Notes under the pieces: generated by a model
Seen by the model: the letters and a program-made list of their open reading frames with translations, nothing else
Told to the model about the DNA's origin: nothing
Databases searched by the model: none
Part shown: positions 44,167 through 51,974 of the stretch, one piece after another
How positions within the stretch are numbered: the stretch's first letter is position 1
Layout of the letters: the number at the start of each line of letters is the position of its first letter
Origin: PALSA-505 sp963762615
GTDB lineage: Bacteria > Actinomycetota > Actinomycetes > Streptosporangiales > Streptosporangiaceae
Assembly (NCBI GenBank): GCA_963762615.1
Contig: CAVXLG010000017.1
Location: 538,888-602,887 of the forward strand
DNA: 64,000 nucleotides
Reading direction: 5' to 3'
Translations under genes and position numbers: made by a program

Positions 44167-45048
44167 GTGAAGAAAATACGTAAACGTTACCGGCTTGGCA
44201 CTCTGGTAGCCGTGATATTCCTTTCTGTTTGTGCTCTTCTGGCGGCCGGCATGCCGGGCGCATCGGCGGCATCTACTTCGGCCCAGCCGACGTCATCGTC
44301 TATGACGACGGTGAAGTTCGCCGATTCGGCCTTTGCTGCGTCCGCCGCCACGCGTAGTATACCGCCGCCCAGCCGTCGCCGAGGCGTCAACTCTTGCGTC
44401 ACCTATCTCACGCCATTCTATCCAAAGATCCCCTCCCTCGCCTTGAACGGCGCCTGCCTGCTGGCTACATTGCCCGTGCCCCATCATCTCCAAAACTATG
44501 CCTTCGCCGGCTGCGTCGGCGGCCTCCTTGTACTCCTTGTAGCCCCATTCCATGCGATAGTCGCCTGCAACTTCGCTGTGGATTCAAACTTGCCGTTCGC
44601 GCAACAACAATACTGCGATTACAATACCCACTGCCTCAATGCATGGGGCGGCGGCCCGTGGGTGAATGATTATACGGGCGGGACAGAGACAGGAGATAAT
44701 CATCAAGACTTCGTCCTGGCCGACGTAGATAACTCAGCCGGACAGGCCACGGGCTACTACCATCTCATATTCGCCGGCAGCGGCTCATGGGCGGACCAAT
44801 GCGTCGGAGACGCGTATAACAATTCAGGATACGCTGACACTAGCCTGGATGGTTGCGGGAACGCCACAGGCGGCGGCACAGGATGGGGAACCAACATGGA
44901 GGTGGGATACAGCGGCTGCCCTGATGGCGAACTGTGGATCTATGATGTTCACTGGAACGGTTATCTCGCCGGGGATGGCGCCAACGGATCGCATTTCTAC
45001 CTGAACGACCAAAGCCCAGTTTGCTTCAACGTCGCATACCTAGGTTAA
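44167..45048 (+). CDS. Secreted Cys/Gly-rich protein of unusual composition
   Basis: This 293-residue protein starts at GTG 44167 with AAGGAG seven bases upstream. A basic start (KKIRKRYRLGTL) and signal peptide (VAVIFLSVCALLAAGMPGAS, AASTS) are clear. A middle part has a hydrophobic Cys-containing stretch (FAGCVGGLLVLLVAPFHAIV, AC). The C-terminal ~130 residues are rich in Gly, Asn, Asp, Trp and paired Cys (CLNAWGGGPWVNDYTGG, GSWADQCVGDAYNNSG, DGCGNATGGGTGWG), reminiscent of ricin-type or other secreted binding domains. It uses many A/T-ending codons (AAT, TAT, ATA) compared with its neighbours. Function unknown; probably horizontally acquired and exported. Confidence 0.8.
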   Translation: MKKIRKRYRLGTLVAVIFLSVCALLAAGMPGASAASTSAQPTSSSMTTVKFADSAFAASAATRSIPPPSRRRGVNSCVTYLTPFYPKIPSLALNGACLLATLPVPHHLQNYAFAGCVGGLLVLLVAPFHAIVACNFAVDSNLPFAQQQYCDYNTHCLNAWGGGPWVNDYTGGTETGDNHQDFVLADVDNSAGQATGYYHLIFAGSGSWADQCVGDAYNNSGYADTSLDGCGNATGGGTGWGTNMEVGYSGCPDGELWIYDVHWNGYLAGDGANGSHFYLNDQSPVCFNVAYLG

Positions 45049-45100
45049 CCATCGTCCTGGCCGCAGGCCCGCCGCCAGCCTGACCCGCCGCGCCACCTGA

Positions 45101-45140
45101 TCGTCACTCAGGCGCCTGTCACCGGGCGCCTGAGTGACGA
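45101..45140 (+). terminator. Perfect 16-bp hairpin after secreted protein gene
   Basis: TCGTCACTCAGGCGCC, an 8-base loop (TGTCACCG), and its exact complement. It starts 52 bases beyond the stop at 45048. Confidence 0.78.
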
Positions 45141-45811
45141 AGCAGTGCCCCAGGCGGCCGGGACCGGCGCGGCCGCGGCCCTGGCTGCCATCCTGGACGT
45201 TGAGCAAGAGCCACGCTGCATCCCCCGGCACGACCTACGGCTGAGGCGAGATAGTGCCGTCCTTCCGACAGGCGCCGATGGTCTTGCCGGGGAAGATCAC
45301 AGTCCAGTCTGGCGCGTAGCGCCATCCGAAGGACGCGAGCGCAGCGAGCGCACTTGACGGTGATCTTTGACCGGCGAGAAGATGCCAGGCACGGAGGACG
45401 GGCTACGGCCTGATTCTTGCAGGCGCGGTCATCGGCGCTGCGTAACGGCGGGCACCGCCGACCTGCAGGAGCGGGGCAGCTGACCTGGCGGCGGCGGCGC
45501 GCCCGTCAGGGCTTCCGCCCGAGAGGGCGCGACATGCCGCCGCCCTGGAGTCGGACAGTAGCCCCGCCGTTCCTCCCGCTTGGTCTGCGCTGGTGCTCGT
45601 CTCAGTCACGCATTCCTTCCCGATGGCTTCGCGTTTCCTGCTTGCGATCTGGCCACCCGGCCCGGCGCTCGGCGTGCCGAAGGCGCGCCCTTGATGATCG
45701 TGAAGAAACTCGTAACAGGCCCCGAGGATGCACCGAGGATGCAGCGCAGACGCGCGCGAATATGCGCCCGAAGACGCGGGGTACAGCCTGACGGCACAAG
45801 CGCTCGTCCCG
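45141..45811. other. Long intergenic, nothing recognised
   Basis: About 670 bases between convergent genes. Several overlapping open frames exist, none with a family match. Confidence 0.5.
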
Positions 45812-46222
45812 TTATGGCCCCTCGGGCCAGTCGAATCTTGCCCAAGTGGTACGGCTGGACTGGCCTCCGTCGATGCGCCACTCGCTGGCGAGGGTGCGGA
45901 CGATGTCCAGGCCGTGGTGTTGGGTTGGATCACTTACCGCCAGAGTCCAGAGGCCGCCGTTGTCTTCAACTTCGATCCGGGTGTACTGGCCTGGACTGAT
46001 TGTGGCTCGGACTGTGAAGGCCCCGCCGGGCAGACACGAGTTGCTGTGCAAGGCGGCGTTGGCCGCGAGTTCTGAGGCGCAGAGGATCACGTCGTTCGCC
46101 ATGGGACAACCACGGAGTACCACACGCAGGTCGGCGCGGACAGCGCGGATGTGCTCGGTGCTGCCTGGGTAGGTCACGCAGGCCGTACGGAGCGTGAGTG
46201 TCCCGGATGCTGGTGTGTGCAT
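45812..46222 (-). CDS. Anti-sigma-type histidine kinase-like ATPase
   Basis: This 136-residue protein starts at ATG 46222 behind GAGGA. The HATPase_c (RsbW/SpoIIAB-like) fold is evident: VRADLRVVLRGCPMANDVIL, CASELAANAALHSNSCLPGG, the N-box Asn in ELAANAALHS, IEVEDNGGLW (G1 box DxGG), HGLDIVRTLASEWRID. Such proteins bind ATP and inhibit a sigma factor or phosphorylate an antagonist; in actinomycetes they are numerous. It is divergent from the ABM-XRE pair over a 150-bp region holding the GTAC motif. Confidence 0.85.
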   Translation of the reverse strand: MHTPASGTLTLRTACVTYPGSTEHIRAVRADLRVVLRGCPMANDVILCASELAANAALHSNSCLPGGAFTVRATISPGQYTRIEVEDNGGLWTLAVSDPTQHHGLDIVRTLASEWRIDGGQSSRTTWARFDWPEGP

Positions 46223-46270
46223 AGGGTCCTCGCTGGTCGCGCAGATCGCGGTCTCTATCCGACGTTGAGC

Positions 46271-46294
46271 GTACTTTGAATCAGTGAGCCGTAC
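46271..46294. promoter_or_regulatory. 24-bp GTAC-bounded operator, copy 1
   Basis: GTACTTTGAATC-AGTGAGCCGTAC, in the divergent region between the ATPase and ABM genes. It matches the reverse complement of 47905-47928 at 18 of 24 positions; the TAT-containing flank is also similar. Confidence 0.6.
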
Positions 46295-46371
46295 AATAAG
46301 TATGTGTGATTTCATGTACCGGCGCAGCACTTCGAGTGCGAGCATGGCGTCACGCGACCTGGAGGAAAGTG

Positions 46372-46680
46372 ATGTTCGGTCTGTGCGTGCGGTTTACGTG
46401 TAAGGACGAGGCCAGCGCCGAGGCTTACGACCGGCTGGTCGCCGAGACTGTGGAGGCCATCAAGACCAGCGAGCCGGGGACGCTCGTGTACGCCTCGCAC
46501 CTGGTGGACGGGCAGCCGCTGCAACGGATCTTCTACGAGCTGTACCGGGATGAGGCGGCTTTCCGGGCGCACGAGGAGGCCCCGCACACCCGCCGCTATC
46601 TCGCCGAGCGGGAACAGTACCTGGCCGGCCGCGAGGTTGACCGGCTGACCTTGCAGACCGGCAAGGGCACTGGAGGGTGA
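46372..46680 (+). CDS. Antibiotic biosynthesis monooxygenase-like protein
   Basis: This 102-residue protein starts at ATG 46372 behind GGAGG. The ABM (dimeric alpha/beta-barrel) fold is clear: FGLCVRFTCKDEASAEAYDR, SEPGTLVYASHLVDGQPLQR, IFYELYRDEAAFRAHEEAPH and TRRYLAEREQYLAG. The family contains quinol monooxygenases such as YgiN and others that act without cofactors. Its last four bases overlap the XRE start (GTGA), so the two are translationally coupled and presumably work in one pathway. Confidence 0.85.
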   Translation: MFGLCVRFTCKDEASAEAYDRLVAETVEAIKTSEPGTLVYASHLVDGQPLQRIFYELYRDEAAFRAHEEAPHTRRYLAEREQYLAGREVDRLTLQTGKGTGG

Positions 46681-47891
46681 GCACCCCTCCATATCAGCAG
46701 GCCCTGGGCCGGAAGATCGCCGCTGAGCGGCGCCGCCGGGGCCTGTCCCAGCCTGAGCTGGCCAGGATGATCGACCGGTCGGTGGCTTGGGTCTCGCAGG
46801 TCGAGCGGGGCGTGCGCAAGGTGGACCGGATGTCGGTGCTGGAAACCCTGGCCGCCGCGCTGGATGTGCCGCTGGCAGAGCTGGCTGCTGAGGCACCTGT
46901 CGTTGCTGCGGTGACTGAGGAGCCGCCCGGCGCGAGTGGCCTGCGTCTGGTGCTGTCTGGCAGCCACGCCCTGCGCGCGATGCTGAATGGCCGCCGCCCG
47001 CCCGCAGTGCGCACGCTTCGTGCCAAGAGCCGCAAGGCGTGGGACCTGACGCACGCGGGCCGGTACACCGAGCTGACCGAGTTGCTTCGCGGCCTGGTTC
47101 CCAACCTGGAGACCGCCGCCCGCACGGTGCCCGAGGATCAGCAGGCCGAGGTGCTTGAACTGATGGCTGCGACCTACCAGGCTTGCGCGGCCGCCCTGGA
47201 CCAGCTCGGCGAGCCGGAAGCCGCCTGGATCGCCGCAGACCGCGCCATGGCTGCCGCCGAACGGGCGGGAAACCCGCTGCTGGTGGCTGCCGGAGCGTTC
47301 CGGCTGGTGTTTGTGTTCCTGACCGCCCGCCACTACGACCAGGCCGAGGAGACCGCCCGCACCGCCGCGGAAGCGCTCTGGCCGAAGGCTGACGAAGGCG
47401 ATCTGGAAGCAATGTCCTTGTGGGGCGCACTGACGTTGCAGCGGGCCGTGATCGCTTCCCGCCTCAACGACCCCGACACCGCCTACGGTCATGTGGAGCG
47501 AGCTAGACAGGTCGCCGGTCGGCTCGGGGAGGGGCGCAACGACTACGACACCGAGTTCGGCCCCGCCAACGTGATGCTCTATGAGATCGCGGTCGCCGTC
47601 GAGCTGGGCGATGCGGGCCGAGCGTTGCGCGCCGCAGCCAATGCTGACACCTCGGGTCTGTCTTCCGAGCGGCAGGCCAGGATGCTCATCGACGTTGCCC
47701 GCGCCCACGCGCAGCGCCGTCAGGTCACAGAAGCAGTAGCTGCGCTGCACCAGGCCGAGGACATCACTCCAGAGCAGGTCCGCGGGCACGACCTGGTCCG
47801 CCAGCTTGTCTCCGACCTGCTCATCATGCAAGACCCGCCGAGCACCGAGCTGCGGAACCTACAGGGACGGCTAGCCGTTACCAGAGCATAG
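46677..47891 (+). CDS. XRE regulator with TPR-like sensor domain
   Basis: This 404-residue protein starts at GTG 46677. Residues 5-65 are a Cro/C1 helix-turn-helix: YQQALGRKIAAERRRRGLSQ, PELARMIDRSVAWVSQVERG, VRKVDRMSVLETLAAALDVP. The remaining 330 residues are helical repeats of TPR type (EAAWIAADRAMAAAERAGNP, YGHVERARQVAGRLGEG). Such proteins usually sense a peptide or small ligand. It is coupled to the ABM gene. The same 24-bp motif occurs before the ABM gene and just after this gene (upstream of repSA); it may bind both. Confidence 0.85.
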   Translation: MSTPPYQQALGRKIAAERRRRGLSQPELARMIDRSVAWVSQVERGVRKVDRMSVLETLAAALDVPLAELAAEAPVVAAVTEEPPGASGLRLVLSGSHALRAMLNGRRPPAVRTLRAKSRKAWDLTHAGRYTELTELLRGLVPNLETAARTVPEDQQAEVLELMAATYQACAAALDQLGEPEAAWIAADRAMAAAERAGNPLLVAAGAFRLVFVFLTARHYDQAEETARTAAEALWPKADEGDLEAMSLWGALTLQRAVIASRLNDPDTAYGHVERARQVAGRLGEGRNDYDTEFGPANVMLYEIAVAVELGDAGRALRAAANADTSGLSSERQARMLIDVARAHAQRRQVTEAVAALHQAEDITPEQVRGHDLVRQLVSDLLIMQDPPSTELRNLQGRLAVTRA

Positions 47892-47904
47892 GCTGATATT
47901 TTTA

Positions 47905-47928
47905 GTACGTTTCAGAGACTCAGAGTAC
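47905..47928. promoter_or_regulatory. 24-bp GTAC-bounded operator, copy 2
   Basis: GTACGTTTCAGA-GACTCAGAGTAC; the reverse complement matches copy 1 (46271) at 18 of 24 positions. It lies 13 bases beyond the XRE stop and about 250 bases before the RepSA start. Confidence 0.6.
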
Positions 47929-48175
47929 GGGTAGCATCAGCCTCAGACTGACCCTCCCCAGCGAGGGATGACCGTGGAACGCCGGGCCGGTGAGTCACCG
48001 GGTGCCCGGTCACGGTGCCGATAGCCACACGAAACGCGCCTGAGCGGCAGGCAACCTGGCCAGACTACTTGCGGCAGAGCACCGCTGATCAGCAAACCTG
48101 AGACGTTCGCGCCTGGCAGGGCTGCCTCCGCTCGTCCACCCCGCCCGCAAGGGCCTGACGAGAGGAGCACCGCCT

Positions 48176-49520
48176 TTGTCCCCTGTCCCGACCAGTGCAA
48201 GCGCCACCCGCCACGCGGGCGGCTGCCTGCAACCCGTTCTGCTGCGCGGCCGCGTCGATCACATCGACAGCACCACCGGCGAACTGGTCCACCGCTACAC
48301 CACCATGCACGAGCCCGGCGGGGTCCTGCCCATCGCGTGCAAGACCCGCCGCGCCTCCCGCTGCCCGCCGTGCGCGGAGGTCTACCGCGCCGACACCCTA
48401 CCAACTGATCCGCGCCGGGCTGACCGGCGGCAAGGGCATCCCCGCCACCGTCGCCAGCCATCCGTGCGTGTTCACCACGCTCACCGCGCCCTCCTTCGGC
48501 CCGGTGCACACCCAACGGGAAAAGAACGGCCGCCCGCTGGCCTGCCGTCCCCGCCGACGCGGCCGGACCTGCCCGCACGGCCGCCGGATGTCTTGCCCCG
48601 AGAAGCACTCCACGGACGACCCCGGGCTCGGCGAGCCGCTGTGCCCGAACTGCTACGACTACACCGGTGCGGTCCTGTTCAACGCCTGCGCCCCCGACCT
48701 GTGGCGCCGCTTCACCATCACTCTGCGCAGGACTCTGGGCCGCCTGAGCGGGCTCACCAACAGAGCACTTGCCGCCCAGGTCCGGGTCTCCTATGCCAAG
48801 GTCGCCGAGTATCAGCGTCGCGGGGTCGTCCACTTCCACGCCATCATCCGCCTCGACGGACCCGCCGGGCCTACTGCAGCCCCGCCTGCGTGGGCCACCC
48901 TTGCCCTGCTCACGACCGCCATCGACCAGGCTGCCCGCACCGTCCACCTCCAGACTCCCGCCGCCCCAGGCCTCCCGGCCCGGACCATGACTTGGGGCCG
49001 CGAACAGCGCACCCGCCCAGTCACCACCACCGGGGAACTCACCGATAGCAAGGTGGCCGCTTACGTCGCCAAGTACGCCACCAAGGCCGCTGAATGCACC
49101 GGCACCCTGGACCGCCGCATCACCCCTGCCGACCGGCTCGACCGACTGTCCATCCGCGACCACGCCCGCCGCCACATCGCCGAATGCCTCCGCCTGGGCA
49201 GGCTGCCCGGGCTCGAATACCTGCGGCTTACCGCCTGGGCGCGCATGCTCGGCTTCCGCGGCCACTTCTCCACCAAGAGCCGCGCCTACTCCATCACCCT
49301 GAGCAGCCTGCGCGCCGACCGCGCCGCCCACCAGCGCGAACAAGCCCAGGCCGCCGGGCTCCTGCCCGACCTCGACAGCGAGACCACACTCGTCCTCAAC
49401 CACTGGAACTTCGCCGGACGCGGACACCCTCCGCCCACGGACCCTCTGGCAGCCACCGTCGAGCCGCACGCGCCGTCCCCGCCACAGACGGGAGGTGCGC
49501 CATGCCCCGCCTCCTGCTGA
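48176..49520 (+). pseudogene. repSA: RepSA-type replication initiator, frameshifted
   Basis: TTG 48176 follows GAGAGGAG. The product matches the pSAM2-type rolling-circle initiator: HIDSTTGELVHRYTTMHEPG, CKTRRASRCPPCAEVYRADT, then one extra C (ACACCC at about 48396-48401) shifts the frame to YQLIRAGLTGGKGIPATVAS. It continues with ALAAQVRVSYAKVAEYQRRG, the HUH motif VVHFHAIIRLDG, KVAAYVAKYATKAAE (replication Tyr region), and CLRLGRLPGLEYLRLTAWAR. The C-terminal frame overlaps the xis start by 19 bases. If the extra base is real, the element cannot replicate by this protein. Confidence 0.85.
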
Positions 49521-49693
49521 CCGTGCCCGAGGCCGCCGAAGCCCTGGCCATCTCCCGCAGCAAGCTTTACGAACTGATGGCCAGCGGCGTCATTGCCTCC
49601 ATCCGCATCGAGGGCTCACGGCGCATCCCGCTCACCGCTCTGGAGGAGTACGTCTCCAAGCTCCTGGCCGAAAGGACAGCCGCCTATGCCTGA
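49502..49693 (+). CDS. xis: Excisionase (Xis), MerR-like HTH
   Basis: This 63-residue protein starts at ATG 49502 behind GGGAGG. It reads RLLLTVPEAAEALAISRSKL, YELMASGVIASIRIEGSRRI and PLTALEEYVSKLLAERT, the excisionase/helix-turn-helix type that directs the integrase toward excision. It lies between repSA and int as in pSAM2-like elements. It appears complete and in frame. Confidence 0.92.
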   Translation: MPRLLLTVPEAAEALAISRSKLYELMASGVIASIRIEGSRRIPLTALEEYVSKLLAERTAAYA

Positions 49694-49774
49694 CACCATC
49701 AGCACCCGACCCGCCGACGAGCCCGCCCGCCGGAGGAGGCCGAGCAAGAACGCTCCCAAGCTCCGCGACGGGTC

Positions 49775-50935
49775 ATGAAGCGCGGCCGTACCTGGTCGTA
49801 CGTAATACGCGTCAAAGACCCCGAGACGGGAGTGAGCAAGCCCAGATGGGTTGGCGGCTTCGCTACGGAACAAGAAGCCAAAGCAACCCGCGACGAGGGC
49901 CGGGTGCAGGCCAGCCGCGGTGAGTACATGGACCGCAACCGGATCACCGTCACCGCCTACCTCGATGACTGGCTCGACAGTCACGCGATGGAGATTAAGC
50001 CGCGGACTCTGCTCGACTACCGGGCCTGTATCCGCCTCTATGTTGCGCCGCGGATCGGCCGCCTGCCGATCCAGGCCGTCCGGCCATCCACGATTACCAA
50101 GCTCTACCGCGACCTGCTGACCAGCGGAGGACGCCACGGCAGGCCACTCGCCATCACTACAGTCACTCACCTGCACGCAGTACTCAGGAAAGCGTTCCGC
50201 GATGCCGTCATCGTGGACGGGCTCATCGGCAGCAATCCCGTAGAACGGGCTAAGCGGCCACGCACGCAGACTCAGGAGCCCGGAACGGTCTGGACCGTAC
50301 CCCAGCTGCGGGCATTCCTGGCCACTGCCAGGCAGCACAGGCTGTTTGCCTTCTTCCATGCCGCCGCCTACACCGGAGCCCGCCGGGGCGAGCTGCTCAA
50401 CCTGCGCTGGCCGGACATCGACCTCGATGCAAAGAAGATCACCATCACCGGCTCAACCGCCGTCATCGCGGGTAAGCGTGTCAACGGAACGACCAAGAGC
50501 GGCCGCACGCGCGTCGTCTCCATCGATGACGAAACGGTCGCTGTGCTTCGCCAGCGCAAGGCGGACCAGGCTGCCGAACAACTCCGAGCCGACGACTCCT
50601 GGCGCGGAACCAAGGATGGGTACGTCTTCACGACCGGCTGGGGCGAACCGATCTACCCAGACACCGTCACGTCACTGATGTCCAAGCTCATCCGCTCCCA
50701 CAATGAGCCCGAGCAAGGGCCGCGACCGAAGGACCAGATACCGCACGCACGCCTGCACGACCTCAGGCATCTCCATGCCACGGCCTTGCTGCTCTCCGGG
50801 GTGCCCGTGCATGTCGTCGCGGCCCGCCTGGGCCACGCCGACCCCGCGATCACCCTCCGCGTGTACGCCCACGTGATCAGCTCGGCCGAAGCTGCCGTCG
50901 CGGACATCTTCGCCCAGGCCGTGAGCAATGCGTGA
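49775..50935 (+). CDS. int: Tyrosine-recombinase integrase
   Basis: This 386-residue integrase starts at ATG 49775. The N-terminal arm-binding region is KRGRTWSYVIRVKDPETGVS; the core-binding region is AYLDDWLDSHAMEIKPRTLL. Catalytic residues: Arg in YTGARRGELLNLRW, Lys in the KKITITGST beta region, H-x-x-R in RLHDLRHLHATALL, His in ARLGHADPAITLRV and nucleophile Tyr in YAHVISS. All are present and the frame is intact. An upstream frame (49686-49778; MPDTISTRPADEPARRRRPS) probably was the native N-terminus and is now out of frame by one base. It ends 94 bases before tRNA scar copy 5. Confidence 0.93.
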   Translation: MKRGRTWSYVIRVKDPETGVSKPRWVGGFATEQEAKATRDEGRVQASRGEYMDRNRITVTAYLDDWLDSHAMEIKPRTLLDYRACIRLYVAPRIGRLPIQAVRPSTITKLYRDLLTSGGRHGRPLAITTVTHLHAVLRKAFRDAVIVDGLIGSNPVERAKRPRTQTQEPGTVWTVPQLRAFLATARQHRLFAFFHAAAYTGARRGELLNLRWPDIDLDAKKITITGSTAVIAGKRVNGTTKSGRTRVVSIDDETVAVLRQRKADQAAEQLRADDSWRGTKDGYVFTTGWGEPIYPDTVTSLMSKLIRSHNEPEQGPRPKDQIPHARLHDLRHLHATALLLSGVPVHVVAARLGHADPAITLRVYAHVISSAEAAVADIFAQAVSNA

Positions 50936-50969
50936 TGCCAGCGCTCACAAAGTCCGTGAGCATCACGCT

Positions 50970-50988
50970 GTTAGCAAACCCGTTAGCA
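50970..50988 (+). repeat. GTTAGCA direct-repeat pair at the integrase
   Basis: GTTAGCA-N5-GTTAGCA, 12-base period, between the int stop and the terminator. Identical spacing to 8756-8774; candidate integrase arm sites. Confidence 0.65.
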
Positions 50989-50990
50989 CG

Positions 50991-51020
50991 AAGGCCCCTT
51001 CCATGATCGGAAGGGGCCTC
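50991..51020 (+). terminator. Terminator after integrase
   Basis: AGGCCCCTTCC, loop ATGATC, GGAAGGGGCCT form a perfect 11-bp stem (50992-51002 and 51009-51019). It ends nine bases before the tRNA scar. Confidence 0.75.
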
Positions 51021-51028
51021 TGACCTGG

Positions 51029-51071
51029 GAGCCGCCTATCGGAATCGAACCGATGACCTACGCATTACGAG
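51029..51071 (-). repeat. tRNA-Thr(CGT) 3'-half scar, attachment site copy 5
   Basis: Identical to copy 1. The 45 bases to its right (minus strand TGCTGGTAGAGCGGC) faintly resemble a tRNA 5' half (D-loop GGTAGAGC), but the anticodon stem does not pair, so no functional tRNA is called. Confidence 0.85.
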
Positions 51072-51878
51072 AGGCCCGCGAGCACGCTCCAGCCGCTCTA
51101 CCAGCACAAATCACCGTGCTGAACGCTCAGATTGCCCGGTTCGCACAGAGTGCTACACGGATCTCATTCCAGATTTCATTCCACGTCCAAACCATTCGAC
51201 AGCTACAGAGAGTGACATCTCGTCGTTGCCTCTCCTCGCTCGAGTCCGCCGCCGGGCGGTCTCCTGCTCCGCGTCGGCCTTAGCATGATCATCTCGCGAC
51301 GGCCCCAGAGCCGCGCGATCCCTGAGCGTCCCCTGACGGCGTGATGTACGTCACGCATAGTGATCGCTGCCGTTAGCCGTCTGGAGAAATATCCACCGTT
51401 CGGCGCGGCCATTGGACCGAGGGCAGCCAGCAACTGAAGCGCGCAGATGGGGGCATTCTGCGTTCCATGTCGAGGCACGCCGCAGCCGTGGCGCACGGCC
51501 GCATACTCGGCACCCGGGGAACCGCAGGGTTAACGTACCGGTCTCGCGCTCCGTGATGGGCCCGGGACCTTCCCGGTGAGCAGGGCAGATCTTCCTGCAG
51601 ATCACGGTGCGCGCTACATTGCGGCAGAACACCCGGGCGGATGCTGGCGCCGCATGTGGTTGATCAGGATGCTGGCCAGCAGGGCGCGGAGGGCGCGGGC
51701 CGGTTTGCCGGGGTGGAAGGTGAGGCAGATGAGCTGGGTTAAATCCGGGCGGGCCGGGGGTGAGCGGGCAGGGCCTCGGCAAAGTCGAGGTCAGCCAAGT
51801 GGCCGGGTCGATCGGCGGATGGTGGTCAGGCGGGCACGTCCCTCACGAGTTGAACCGCTGTGATCACCGCAAGGAGCG
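51072..51878. other. Long intergenic, nothing recognised
   Basis: About 800 bases from the tRNA scar to the SDR gene. A minus frame at 51351-51782 is open but unrecognised and GC-biased only in parts. Confidence 0.5.
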
Positions 51879-51974
51879 ATGCGCGCGCTGCCCTTGCCAC
51901 GTGCCGGGCCCGGGGAAGCTATTGGCCCGCCATCGGAAGATGTTGCCGGCCCCGTTGGGGTGTTTACTGATCTG

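Noticed and set aside
44470..44590. Bacteriocin-like hydrophobic segment (CVGGLLVLLVAP) in the secreted protein
   Set aside because: It sits in the middle of a 293-residue Sec-type secreted protein with no leader peptidase or transporter gene nearby, so a bacteriocin call is not supported.
46596..47831. Minus-strand frame opposite the XRE/TPR gene
   Set aside because: It has no family similarity, whereas the plus frame has a clear helix-turn-helix and coupling to the ABM gene.
47943..49469. 508-codon minus frame opposite repSA
   Set aside because: It is an antisense shadow of the rolling-circle initiator, Gly/Ala-biased.
51072..51115. Possible 5' half of a tRNA-Thr gene right of scar copy 5
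   Set aside because: Only a D-loop-like GGTAGAGC is visible and the anticodon stem does not pair with the 3' half, so no functional tRNA is called.
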